In this document: positions 35,525 through 42,830 of the stretch, in pieces | Layout of the letters: each line of letters starts with the position of its first letter | How positions within the stretch are numbered: the stretch's first letter is position 1 | Source of the DNA: Candidatus Omnitrophota bacterium | Lineage (GTDB): Bacteria > Ratteibacteria > UBA8468 > B48-G9 > DTJG01 | DNA: 42,830 nucleotides | Reading direction: 5' to 3' | Assembly (NCBI GenBank): GCA_023819255.1 | Contig: JAMWBU010000015.1 | Span: 1 to 42,830 of the forward strand | Program-made: the position numbers and the translations under genes | The notes under the pieces: model-generated | Told to the model about the DNA's origin: nothing | What the model saw: the letters and a program-made list of their open reading frames with translations, nothing else | Databases searched by the model: none

Positions 35525-35978
35525 TTTTGAACTCCTCCCATATTCTTTTTATGGAAATTTTATTTTGCGGATGAATGAAATTCGGGCTAACCTGCATCAG
35601 GCCTTTCAAAACGAATTTTCTTTTTGTTAATTCGGGATGTGGTATTGAAAGATTTCTTTTTCTAATTATACTGCCACCGTAAAATAGTATGTCCAGGTCA
35701 ATTGTTCTTGCTGTGTTTTTTTTATGATCAGCAGGCCTTCCGAGTTCAATTTCTATTGATCTGAGAAATTTCAAAAGTGATTCTGGTTTCATTGATGTTT
35801 TCCCGGAAAGGACGCCGTTAAGAAACCAGCCGCCAGAGACGCCCTCCTGTGGCGCGCTTCTGTAAATTTCTGATACTTTTAGTATCTCAACTTTTTCTGA
35901 TATTTTTTTTATCGCTTTATTGATGTTTTCTCTGCGGTTTCCAAGATTGCTGCCAAAAGAGATTATTACTTCAACCAT
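35499..35978 (-). CDS. folK: Hydroxymethyl-dihydropterin pyrophosphokinase (HPPK)
   Basis: 159 aa. HPPK motifs: SFGSNLGNRRENINKAI, YRSAPQEGVSGGWFLNG, ELGRPADHKK and RTIDLDILFYGG with the Mg-binding Asp pair. It transfers pyrophosphate from ATP to 6-hydroxymethyl-7,8-dihydropterin in folate synthesis. It overlaps both neighbours (8 nt with the mutase-like gene, 26 nt with panC), so it is translated within a coupled operon. Confidence 0.96.
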   Translation of the reverse strand: MVEVIISFGSNLGNRRENINKAIKKISEKVEILKVSEIYRSAPQEGVSGGWFLNGVLSGKTSMKPESLLKFLRSIEIELGRPADHKKNTARTIDLDILFYGGSIIRKRNLSIPHPELTKRKFVLKGLMQVSPNFIHPQNKISIKRIWEEFKNESARQKK

Positions 35979-36999
35979 TTTCTACCAGAAAGATTCCTGC
36001 TGTTTTTCTTGCAAGCAGGATTTTTTTCAGGGCGCTCATTTTTTCAGCAGGATAAAGGAAATTTAGCGAAACGCCAAAAGCTCTATAGAAACTGCTGTTG
36101 AATTCAATCACTAACCTTTCGGCTTCACCACCGAATTTTCCGATTATTTCTCTATCGATCAATTCACAGGTATGGATTGCTCCTATTAAATCGCAGGTTT
36201 GCGGTTCCAGATTTATCCAGACAATTGAATTTTCTTCAATATTTACAGGCATTTGACTGACAATGTTAAAGCCCAGAAAATATGCAATATCCTGCAATTT
36301 ATTATTATTCGACCAGAACAACGTATTGACGCCCATTCTTTCCGATAACAGTTGGATTTTTTGAACATTTTTGTTCTGGCTGTGGAACCAGAGAAAATTA
36401 GCCGGATTTTCACCAAGGTCAATTCTGATCCTGTTGACAGGATGTTTTTCAAGCAATCTCCATGAATTTTCAATGATTCTTACCAGTGTTCGCAGGGTTC
36501 CTTCCTGCGGGAGATATTCTGTGTAATCATGGTTGATTATTTGATCTGGAAATTTCCAGTTTTTGTATGGATATCTGCCCTGAAACCATACGAGGATCTG
36601 TCCTGGTCCAACAACAGAAAAATTGAACTGGTCAAATGTTTTCAAAATTTCTTCTGTCAGGATTTTTGTTTCATCTTCTGAAATATTCGCAGTGCCTGCG
36701 ACTCTTGTTCCGTCTACTGTCATAAAGTTTGCAAGAAAATAAGAATAATCCTTCTCTATTTCAATGTTCTTTCTTTTTGCCCGTATTACGCTGAGGCCTG
36801 GAAAAGTACTTTCCAGATGCTGAAAAAATTTGTAGTAGTGTAATTCAGGGACTTGATTTAAAAAATTTTTTGTCCAGCGCCCCTCGTTCATCAAACGTCT
36901 GAGATTTGAGATATCGCATTTTTCTATCGGGGTACCTGTTATTTTATTCTTGTTGAAAAGCATTGAACTGTTTTGAAATGAAATAAACAGTCGTCTCAT
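35971..36999 (-). CDS. Degenerate homologue of archaeal-type phosphoglycerate mutase (ApgM)
   Basis: 342 aa from the ATG at 36999, which overlaps the purB stop as ATGA; a start at 37041 is possible but deeper in purB. Residues 186-204 (HPVNRIRIDLGENPANFLW) match the HPVNRxRxxxGxNPANxxW pattern of cofactor-independent ApgM-type mutases. Weaker matches run over the whole length: TPIEKCDISNLRRLMNEG near the N-terminus, FLANFMTVDG, and CELIDREIIGKF near the C-terminus. The metal and catalytic elements are gone: the ADGMxD opening reads QNSSML, the Ser motif region reads VPELHYY, and the C-terminal KxxDxxGHD-type motif is replaced. It is therefore probably not an active mutase. A ligand-binding or regulatory role is possible. 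Confidence 0.65.
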   Translation of the reverse strand: MRRLFISFQNSSMLFNKNKITGTPIEKCDISNLRRLMNEGRWTKNFLNQVPELHYYKFFQHLESTFPGLSVIRAKRKNIEIEKDYSYFLANFMTVDGTRVAGTANISEDETKILTEEILKTFDQFNFSVVGPGQILVWFQGRYPYKNWKFPDQIINHDYTEYLPQEGTLRTLVRIIENSWRLLEKHPVNRIRIDLGENPANFLWFHSQNKNVQKIQLLSERMGVNTLFWSNNNKLQDIAYFLGFNIVSQMPVNIEENSIVWINLEPQTCDLIGAIHTCELIDREIIGKFGGEAERLVIEFNSSFYRAFGVSLNFLYPAEKMSALKKILLARKTAGIFLVENG

Positions 37000-38285
37000 T
37001 TGAGCTTTCGGAAGAGATTTTTGATATTTCTGAGATACCATTGCAGGTTAAAACACTCCTTTATATCCTGTTCTGACAGATGTTTTTTTACCATCGGATC
37101 TTCGAGAAGTAAGTTCATAAACTCTATATTTTCATTTCTGGATCTTAATGCATTCTTTTGAACAATTTCATATGCCTGTTTGCGAGGCATGCCCTTATCA
37201 CAAAGAAGCAATAGCACCTTTTGTGAAAATATCAGTCCCTTTGTGAGATTGATATTTTTTTCCATTGCGCTTTGAAAAACATCCATATTCGAAATGATTG
37301 TGTCAGCAAGGTTTATGATATAGTCCAGAAGAATTGTGCTTTCAGGCAGGATTATTCTTTCTGTTGAAGAATGGCTAATGTCCCTTTCATGCCATAGTGC
37401 CACATTTTCCATTGCTACGATGGCATTTCTTCTTATTATTCTTGCCAATCCGCATATTCTTTCACAGAGAACCGGATTTCTTTTGTGCGGCATTGCGGAT
37501 GAACCTTTTTGACCTTTTCCGAAAGGTTCAGCCGCTTCATTGATTTCTGTTTGTTGAAGTAATCTTATTTGCAGGGCGATCTTTTCGAAGGATGATGCAA
37601 TTACGCCAAGGGTGGCAATATAACTAGCATATCGGTCTCTGGAGATAATCTGAGTGGAAAATGTTTCCGGTTTTAGTTTCAATTTCATACACGCAATCTT
37701 TTCAACATTCGGATGTATATTCGAGTAAGTACCGACTGCTCCGGAAATTTTTCCCACGCTTATTTCAGAAAGCGCGTTTCTTAATCTTTCAATGTTTCTT
37801 TTTATCTCAAAATACCATCCGGCTATTTTAAAACCGAATGTAATTGGTTCAGCGTGGATTCCATGCGTTCTGCCTATCTGAGATAGGTTCTTATACTTTA
37901 ACGCACTTTTTTTCAGTGTTCTGGCAAATTTATTAAGATCTTCAAGTAAAATGTTTGTTGCCCTGACAAGCAAAAGATTTGTTGCTGTGTCAACAAGGTC
38001 CGAAGATGTCATTCCATAGTGGAAGTATCTGCTTGCTTCACCTATTGTTTCGCCTATCTGTTCAACGAAGGCGATAATATCGTGGTTTGTAACTTTCTCA
38101 ATTTCTTCAATTCTTTTTATATCTACTGTTGCATTCTTTTTAATGTGGCAAACGACTCCTGGTGGAATAATTCCAATTTTCTCATACGCTTCCAGAACTG
38201 CGATTTCAACTTTAAGATATGTTGAATACTTGCTCTCATCCGACCAGACATCTGCCATTTCTTTTCTTGAGTATCTTGGAATCAT
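36996..38285 (-). CDS. purB: Adenylosuccinate lyase
   Basis: 429 aa. Fumarase/aspartase-superfamily motifs in order: YGMTSSDLVDTATNLL, GRTHGIHAEPITFG with the active-site His, and the signature GSSAMPHKRNPV. It acts twice in purine synthesis (SAICAR and adenylosuccinate cleavage). The length is typical. Its promoter lies directly upstream and leaves almost no leader. First gene of the long minus-strand run toward rnc. Confidence 0.97.
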   Translation of the reverse strand: MIPRYSRKEMADVWSDESKYSTYLKVEIAVLEAYEKIGIIPPGVVCHIKKNATVDIKRIEEIEKVTNHDIIAFVEQIGETIGEASRYFHYGMTSSDLVDTATNLLLVRATNILLEDLNKFARTLKKSALKYKNLSQIGRTHGIHAEPITFGFKIAGWYFEIKRNIERLRNALSEISVGKISGAVGTYSNIHPNVEKIACMKLKLKPETFSTQIISRDRYASYIATLGVIASSFEKIALQIRLLQQTEINEAAEPFGKGQKGSSAMPHKRNPVLCERICGLARIIRRNAIVAMENVALWHERDISHSSTERIILPESTILLDYIINLADTIISNMDVFQSAMEKNINLTKGLIFSQKVLLLLCDKGMPRKQAYEIVQKNALRSRNENIEFMNLLLEDPMVKKHLSEQDIKECFNLQWYLRNIKNLFRKLK

Positions 38286-38292
38286 ACCTTTA

Positions 38293-38321
38293 ATTCTACT
38301 TTATATAAGCTTTTAAGTCAA
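38293..38321 (-). promoter_or_regulatory. Promoter giving a near-leaderless purB mRNA
   Basis: TTGACT (38321-38316), a 17-nt spacer and TAGAAT (38298-38293) on the minus strand. Only 7 nt (TAAAGGT) separate the -10 box from the ATG at 38285, so transcription should begin at or within a base or two of the start codon. Confidence 0.6.
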
Positions 38322-38399
38322 TCTAAACATTTCCTATGTGCCTTGCTTTTCCATTTTATAATGATATGTCATGTCGCTTATATGATAAAATTATTTGTT

Positions 38400-39317
38400 A
38401 TGAAAATCAGAGCAATCGGGCTTGTTTCCGGTGGACTTGATTCGATGATCGCCACAAGATTGATTATAAGCCAGGGTGTGGATGTTTTTTTAATTATCTT
38501 TGCATCGCCATTTTTTCACGCTGATCTTATGGAAAAAGAAACGATAGATTTTATGGGTACCGAAGCTACAGTAATAGCAATGGGTGAAGAATACCTCCAT
38601 ATCGTAAAAAATCCTGAATATGGTTATGGTTCTGGTATGAATCCCTGTATTGATTGCAAGATTTATATGTTCAGGAAAGCCGCAAAAATTATGGAGGAAA
38701 TCAAGGCTTCTTTTGTTTTCACAGGAGAGGTTCTCAATCAAAGGCCATTTTCTCAAACAAGAGCATTTATGAAACTAACAGAAAAAAAATCAAATTTAGA
38801 GGGAAGAATTCTCAGGCCTTTGTCCGCAAAACTTCTTGACCCAACCATACCTGAAATAGAAGGGCTTATTGATAGAGAAAAATTATTCGCAATTTCAGGA
38901 AGGCAACGCAAGCAACAGCTTTATCTTGCGGAAAAGATGGGGCTGTCCGGTTTTTCACAACCTGCTGGCGGGTGCCTTCTTACAGATAGAATCTATGCTG
39001 AAAAATTGAAGCAGCTATTTCTTAAATGGCCTTACACTACAATGGAAGACGCAGAACTTATCAAACGTGGAAGGGTTTTCTGGCATAAGGATGTACTGAT
39101 TGTGGTAGGTAGAAATAAGAATGAAAACGAACTTCTCGCAAATCTTGCGAAAACTGGAGATTTTGTGATCTATTGCGAATCTGCGCCAGGACCATTGTGC
39201 GTAATAAGAGGCAAAATTGCAGACAGCGAAGTGTTTGATTACGCAAAGAACAAGGTTCTGTTTTATGCCAGACGGCCGGATGCTGAATGCAGGATTGTAG
39301 AGGCAGGGAAAAAATGA
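38400..39317 (+). CDS. PP-loop thiouridylase-like protein with NFACT-R-like C-terminus
   Basis: 305 aa from the ATG at 38400, chosen because the PP-loop strand must start near the N-terminus. SGGLDS (10-15) is the ATP-pyrophosphatase loop shared by MnmA and ThiI. NPCIDCKIYMFRKA (Cys83, Cys86) and AGGCLLTD (Cys192) supply conserved cysteines; TGEVLNQRPFSQ (from 108) is typical of this group. The last about 80 residues (VGRNKNENELLANLAKTGDF, then PGPLCVIRG) resemble the NFACT-R/DUF814 RNA-binding domain. A tRNA 4-thiouridylation role has been proposed for this combination. No clear ribosome-binding site. It overlaps rlmN by 4 nt. Confidence 0.78.
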   Translation: MKIRAIGLVSGGLDSMIATRLIISQGVDVFLIIFASPFFHADLMEKETIDFMGTEATVIAMGEEYLHIVKNPEYGYGSGMNPCIDCKIYMFRKAAKIMEEIKASFVFTGEVLNQRPFSQTRAFMKLTEKKSNLEGRILRPLSAKLLDPTIPEIEGLIDREKLFAISGRQRKQQLYLAEKMGLSGFSQPAGGCLLTDRIYAEKLKQLFLKWPYTTMEDAELIKRGRVFWHKDVLIVVGRNKNENELLANLAKTGDFVIYCESAPGPLCVIRGKIADSEVFDYAKNKVLFYARRPDAECRIVEAGKK

Positions 39318-40336
39318 AAAAGAATATCAGGGACCTGGACCAAGCTGAACTTGGCGAACTTGTTTCTTTCTCAGGAGAACCAACATACAGGGCTATCCAG
39401 ATTTTCAACTGGCTCTATGCGAGGGGGGTTGAAGAATTTTCAAAAATGTCTGATGTGCCAGAAAAATTAAGAGAAGTTTTAGCTTCTGAATATACCGCTG
39501 AATTTCCAGAGGTTTTTGATGTAAAGATATCCAGAGATGGAACAAAAAAATATGTTTTTCGTCTTTTCGATAACAGGTTTATTGAAACAGTAGTGATTCC
39601 AGAAAATCAAAGAACAACCATCTGTATTTCAACGCAGGTTGGTTGTAAGTTTGGTTGCCTGTTTTGCGCAAGCGGAAAGATGGGATTTATTAGAAATCTC
39701 AAGGTTTCTGAAATACTCGGACAGGTTTTGTATATTATGTTCAGGGAGCAAATAAAAATCACCAACATTGTTTTTATGGGAATGGGAGAACCGTTTGATA
39801 ACTATGACTCAGTTATTAAGGCAGTCAGGATAATAACCGATAAAAATGGCATAGCCATCGGAAGCAGGAAGATAATTGTTTCAACTTCCGGAGTCGTGCC
39901 GCGAATAATAGATTTTGCAAAAATTGGCTGGCAGGTTCGTCTTTCAATCTCTCTTCACTCTGCAATAAATGAAACCCGAAGCATGCTTATGCCGATAAAT
40001 AGAAAATTTCCTTTGCCGCGGCTTTTTGACGCTTGCAGATTCTACAGGAATGAAACAAAAAGAAGAATAACATTTGAGTATATTTTGCTGAATGGAATAA
40101 ATGATGATGGAAAACACGCACTTTCGCTTGCCGAAGTCGCAAATTCATTGTCTGCAGATGTAAACATTATACCGTTTAGCAGTATAAAAAAGTGCTCTTT
40201 TAATCCGCCTTCAAGCAAAAAAATAAAATGGTTTTTGGATAACCTGATTCGAAAAGGCGTAAGAGTGACAATCAGGAGGTCAAGGGGCGCTGATATTGAA
40301 GCTGCATGCGGCCAGCTTGCTGGTTTGGTGAGGTAA
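39314..40336 (+). CDS. rlmN: 23S rRNA/tRNA adenine-C2 methyltransferase RlmN
   Basis: 340 aa from the ATG at 39314 (ATGA overlap with the upstream gene; AGGGA upstream). An N-terminal helical domain with YRAIQIFNWLYARG precedes the radical SAM core: STQVGCKFGCLFCASGK (CxxxCxxC), NIVFMGMGEPFDNYD and STSGVVPRI; the C-terminal EAACGQLAG carries the Cys that resolves the methyl-cysteine intermediate. It methylates A2503 of 23S rRNA and A37 of some tRNAs. It forms a unit with a thiouridylase-like gene. Confidence 0.97.
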   Translation: MKKNIRDLDQAELGELVSFSGEPTYRAIQIFNWLYARGVEEFSKMSDVPEKLREVLASEYTAEFPEVFDVKISRDGTKKYVFRLFDNRFIETVVIPENQRTTICISTQVGCKFGCLFCASGKMGFIRNLKVSEILGQVLYIMFREQIKITNIVFMGMGEPFDNYDSVIKAVRIITDKNGIAIGSRKIIVSTSGVVPRIIDFAKIGWQVRLSISLHSAINETRSMLMPINRKFPLPRLFDACRFYRNETKRRITFEYILLNGINDDGKHALSLAEVANSLSADVNIIPFSSIKKCSFNPPSSKKIKWFLDNLIRKGVRVTIRRSRGADIEAACGQLAGLVR

Positions 40337-40338
40337 CT

Positions 40339-40998
40339 GTGAGGAAGAAAAGAAAATTTATTGCCATTGTTTTTGACATCGACGGAACAATAGTTAAACC
40401 GATCAGCTCCTGGAGGTATCTTCACGAGCGGCTTGGCAACTGGGATGCGCTTGCCCACAAGTACCAGGATATGTTTCTTGCTGGCAAAATCAGTTACAGG
40501 CAATTTTGCAAACTTGATGCCATGCACTGGAAAGGAATGCCTGAATCCCGAATTTCAGGGCTATTCAATCGTGTTCCATATTCAAAGAATGCGAAAAGGT
40601 GTCTTCTTCGATTAAAAAAAATGGGCTTTTGCCTTATTGCGATTTCAACAGGCCTGCAATATATTCCTGAAAGATTAAAAAAGGAAATTGGTTTTGATGT
40701 TGTCGTTTCAAATCGTTTGCTGAAGCGCAATGGCATTCTTACAGGTGGGGTGAGAATCAATATCTCACATGGCGAAAAAGGTAAAATCTTGAAAAATATC
40801 TTGAAAAAAAAGAAAATTCTTCCGCAGCAGGTCATATGTGTTGGCGATAGCGAAGGGGATGTACCAATTGCTAAGATATGTGGTTTATCAATCGCTTTCA
40901 ATTCCACATCCAATCAGCTTAATGAAATTGTGAACCATGTTTGCAAAAGCAATGATTTTTTCGAGGTTTTCGAAATAATAAAAAACAATGTCTGCTAA
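40339..40998 (+). CDS. HAD-superfamily phosphatase, phosphoserine-phosphatase-like
   Basis: 219 aa from a GTG at 40339, two bases after the rlmN stop, with GAGGT 4 nt before it. HAD motifs: FDIDGTIVKP (nucleophile and acid Asp), ISTGLQYIPE (motif II), a Lys in the RLLKRNGI region, and CVGDSEGDVPIAK (motif IV). The helical cap between motifs I and II is the SerB type (HAD-IB). It may act on phosphoserine or another small phosphate ester; no substrate can be read from the sequence. Co-transcribed with rlmN. Confidence 0.82.
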   Translation: MRKKRKFIAIVFDIDGTIVKPISSWRYLHERLGNWDALAHKYQDMFLAGKISYRQFCKLDAMHWKGMPESRISGLFNRVPYSKNAKRCLLRLKKMGFCLIAISTGLQYIPERLKKEIGFDVVVSNRLLKRNGILTGGVRINISHGEKGKILKNILKKKKILPQQVICVGDSEGDVPIAKICGLSIAFNSTSNQLNEIVNHVCKSNDFFEVFEIIKNNVC

Positions 40999-41011
40999 TA
41001 ATCAAAATTAT

Positions 41012-41268
41012 AAAAAATCCCCTGCCTTTCTTTCCTTCCTTCATCCTTCCCCCTTTTCTAAAGGGGAATTGAGGGGGATTTTGAAGATGAGTTCCCCCTT
41101 TCATAAAGGGGGACAGGAGGGGGATTTCAAAAGCAGTTTCCCCCTTTCATAAAGGGGGACAGAAGGGGGATTTCAAAAGCAATTTCCCCCTTTCATAAAG
41201 GGGGACAGAAGGGGGATTTCAAAAGCAATTTCCCCCTTTCATAAAGGGGGACAGAAGGGGGATTTTTT
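41012..41268. repeat. 46-bp tandem hairpin array between convergent genes
   Basis: Five units start at 41047, 41092, 41138, 41184 and 41230; the last four are near-identical with an exact 46-nt period, and the first is diverged. Each holds an 8-bp stem CCCCCTTT/AAAGGGGG with a 3-nt CAT loop, then ACAGAAGGGGGATTTC and an AAAAGC linker. The array is bounded by AAAAAATCCCC on the left and GGGGGATTTTTT on the right, which are themselves inverted. It fills most of the 289-nt gap between the HAD phosphatase and the UPF0210 gene. There are no unique spacers, so it is not a CRISPR. Confidence 0.9.
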
Positions 41269-41287
41269 AAGAAGTTGTTATGAATTT

Positions 41288-42646
41288 CTAATTATGAAGA
41301 GCGGTCAGGGGCGCTGGCATTCTTCCGCCCCTTTTTAAAAATTTTGAGGATGAAAATTTATTCACCGCCATCACAGGCGTTTCACCGAGCAGCCCGCCGA
41401 ATGAAACTTTATCTCCTGGTTTTTTCCCGGGAACAGGAATTATTCTTGCTGCCGTTGTTTTGTTGTTAATGATGCCCACTGCAAGGACATCAGCAATGAT
41501 AGCGCTTATTGTTTCAGGCGGAGTATCGCCAGGAATCGCAATCATATCGATACCCACAGAGCAGACAGCGGTAAAAGCTTCAATCTTTTCGATTATGAGA
41601 GCATTTTTTTCCACTGCCTCAGCCATTCCCGCGTCTTCGCTGACAGGAATAAATGTTCCGCTCAATCCTCCGACATTTCCGCTTGCCATTGCGCCGCCCT
41701 TTTTCACGGCATCCATTAAAAGTGCTATTGCAAATGTTGATCCTGGCGCGCCTGCCTTTTCAATGCCAAACGCCTCGATTATTTTAGCGACAGAATCTCC
41801 TGGCGCAGGAGTTGGAGCAAGTGAGATGTCGACGATTCCGAATTGAACATTCAGATTTTTTGCGAGCTCTCTTCCAACAAGTTCACCTGCCCTTGTGATT
41901 TTAAAAACTGTTCTTTTTATGATTTCAGAAAGTTCTGTGATGTCGCAATCAGGATTTTTCTCGACCACGCTTCTTACCGCGCCAGGCCCGCTTATTCCTA
42001 TATTTAGAGAAAAATCAGGTTCTCCAGGGCCATGAAAGGCGCCTGCCATAAAGGGATTATCCTCAGGCGCATTAACAAAAATGACAAACCTTGCGCAGCC
42101 AGAACCGTTTTTGGTTTTATTTGCTGTTTCAACAAGCATTTTTCCTGTCATATTTACCGCGTCTATGTTTATGCCGGAATTTGTGTTTCCTGCATTAATA
42201 AAACAGCATACGCGCTGTGTTGAGGCAATCACTTCCGGAAAACAATTCATCAGTATTTTTTCTGCCTCTGTCATTCCTTTATGAACAAGAGCGCCGAATC
42301 CGCCGATATAATCAATGTCTGTTTCCTTTGCCGCAGAGTCGATTATTTTTGCCATCTGGATAAATTTTTTCTCTGTGGCGTGCGATTCCATAACCATGCT
42401 AATAGGAGTTAGAGAGATTCTCTTATTTACAATCGGAATGCCATATTTAATCTCTATTTGTTTTGCTTTTTTGACAAGGGCTTTGCCATATTTTGTTATT
42501 TTCTGGTATATTCTTTTCTGAAATGTTTGAAAATTTGAACTGACACAGTCCTTTATGTTTATGCCCAGTGTTGCGGTGCGAATATCCAGTTTTTCAAAAA
42601 GAATCATCCGGGTCGTTTCATATATTTCTTCAAGCGTGAATGCCAT
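41288..42646 (-). CDS. UPF0210 (PFL/DUF711) family protein
   Basis: 452 aa, standard length for UPF0210. Recognisable blocks: ISLTPISMVMESH, IGGFGALVHKGMTEAEKIL, CFINAGNTNSGINIDAV, FHGPGEPDFSLNIGISGPG, DISLAPTPAPGDSVAKI, GAPGSTFAIALLMDAVKKGG and GGLSGTFIPVSEDAGM. The family is remotely related to pyruvate formate-lyase-type folds but has no established reaction. It is regularly paired with an ACT-domain UPF0237 protein, as here: the ACT stop is 1 nt upstream of the ATG. Confidence 0.93.
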   Translation of the reverse strand: MAFTLEEIYETTRMILFEKLDIRTATLGINIKDCVSSNFQTFQKRIYQKITKYGKALVKKAKQIEIKYGIPIVNKRISLTPISMVMESHATEKKFIQMAKIIDSAAKETDIDYIGGFGALVHKGMTEAEKILMNCFPEVIASTQRVCCFINAGNTNSGINIDAVNMTGKMLVETANKTKNGSGCARFVIFVNAPEDNPFMAGAFHGPGEPDFSLNIGISGPGAVRSVVEKNPDCDITELSEIIKRTVFKITRAGELVGRELAKNLNVQFGIVDISLAPTPAPGDSVAKIIEAFGIEKAGAPGSTFAIALLMDAVKKGGAMASGNVGGLSGTFIPVSEDAGMAEAVEKNALIIEKIEAFTAVCSVGIDMIAIPGDTPPETISAIIADVLAVGIINNKTTAARIIPVPGKKPGDKVSFGGLLGETPVMAVNKFSSSKFLKRGGRMPAPLTALHN

Positions 42647-42647
42647 T

Positions 42648-42830
42648 TTATATCCTGTGCATCATTTTGAAAATGTTTTCGTGATGAACCTGTATAATTA
42701 AATTTAATTTTTTTCCAAGTTCCGTCAGTTCCCTGGATAGTTTTTCCAGCGAGCATTTTGCGTCTTTAATGTCAACCATCATTGCCATAACAAAGTGCTC
42801 CTGTATTATTTTCTGAACGATATCTTCAAT
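42648..42830 (-). CDS. ACT-domain protein (UPF0237), 5' end beyond window
   Basis: The last 60 codons of a gene that begins outside the window, found by direct translation. The visible part includes EHFVMAMMVDIKDAKCSLEK and LGKKLNLIIQVHHENIFKMM, the C-terminal half of the single ACT domain in UPF0237 proteins (about 90 aa in all). ACT domains bind amino acids or similar small ligands. Its position just before the UPF0210 gene is the conserved arrangement and suggests it regulates or partners that protein. Confidence 0.88.
   Translation of the reverse strand: MEDIVQKIIQEHFVMAMMVDIKDAKCSLEKLSRELTELGKKLNLIIQVHHENIFKMMHRI

Noticed and set aside
38343..38399. Upstream start codons for the PP-loop protein
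   Set aside because: The extra residues are not family-like, and the beta strand leading to SGGLDS should begin near the N-terminus, as it does from the ATG at 38400.
41012..41268. CRISPR-like array of regularly spaced repeats
   Set aside because: The period is 46 nt with no unique spacers; the units are contiguous tandem copies, and there are no cas genes nearby.

Overview
The window is about 42.8 kb of dense bacterial chromosome, AT-rich by eye. I recognise 41 protein genes and one tRNA; three short or edge genes (rpmH, rubredoxin, a partial ACT-domain gene) were found by direct translation. The envelope is that of a diderm: RND efflux genes, apolipoprotein N-acyltransferase (lnt) and a long YidC with a periplasmic domain. 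An H-X9-DG pseudopilin, a UROD-like protein paired with a family-63-like glycosidase, the UPF0237/UPF0210 pair and an oxygen-detoxifying rubredoxin/flavodiiron set together suggest an anaerobic or microaerophilic bacterium near the PVC/Omnitrophota-type candidate phyla. That placement is inference; no marker gene in the window proves it.

Layout. (1) 1-2921, minus: an RND adaptor and a permease cut to about half length beside a perfect 16-bp inverted repeat at the window edge. (2) 3047-5838, minus: glycoside hydrolase and UROD-superfamily protein. (3) 6103-10676, plus: pseudopilin with four Ig-like repeats, YfcE-type phosphodiesterase, CinA and MltG. (4) 23821-10685, minus: a tightly packed run of twelve genes: mtlD, a zinc alcohol/polyol dehydrogenase, E1-alpha, E1-beta and E2 of a 2-oxoacid or acetoin dehydrogenase, cysE, a five-LysM NlpC/P60 hydrolase, an aldose-epimerase-like protein, gatB, a CtpA protease, a YibQ-type deacetylase and tsaD. 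(5) 23895-26912, plus: tRNA-Ala(CGC), surE, rpmH, rnpA, yidD, yidC. (6) 38285-27133, minus: purB, a degenerate phosphoglycerate-mutase homologue, folK, panC, panD, a radical SAM protein, a flavin reductase, rubredoxin, flavodiiron protein, KDPG aldolase, a KDG-type sugar kinase, lnt and rnc. (7) 38400-40998, plus: PP-loop/NFACT-R-like protein, rlmN and a HAD phosphatase. (8) 41288-42830, minus: UPF0210 protein and a partial ACT-domain protein.

How the parts fit. Many neighbours overlap by four bases (ATGA or GTGA), so translational coupling is common. Good sigma-70-like promoters can be read at several unit starts. For the pseudopilin gene and purB the -10 box lies so close to the ATG that the mRNA would be leaderless or nearly so; mtlD would have a leader of about 7 nt. 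No gap without a gene exceeds 300 bases. The two largest gaps between convergent genes (26913-27132 and 40999-41287) both hold GC-rich hairpin repeats of one family: degenerate copies in the first and a clean 46-bp tandem array in the second. The divergent gap 5839-6102 holds promoters for both sides and a short protein-like open stretch that I do not accept as a gene.

The items most worth a second look are the degenerate phosphoglycerate-mutase homologue inside the purine/folate/pantothenate operon, the pseudopilin fused to Ig-like repeats, the PP-loop/NFACT-R-like fusion beside rlmN, the NADH-to-rubredoxin-to-flavodiiron module with its adjacent radical SAM enzyme, and the hairpin repeat family.
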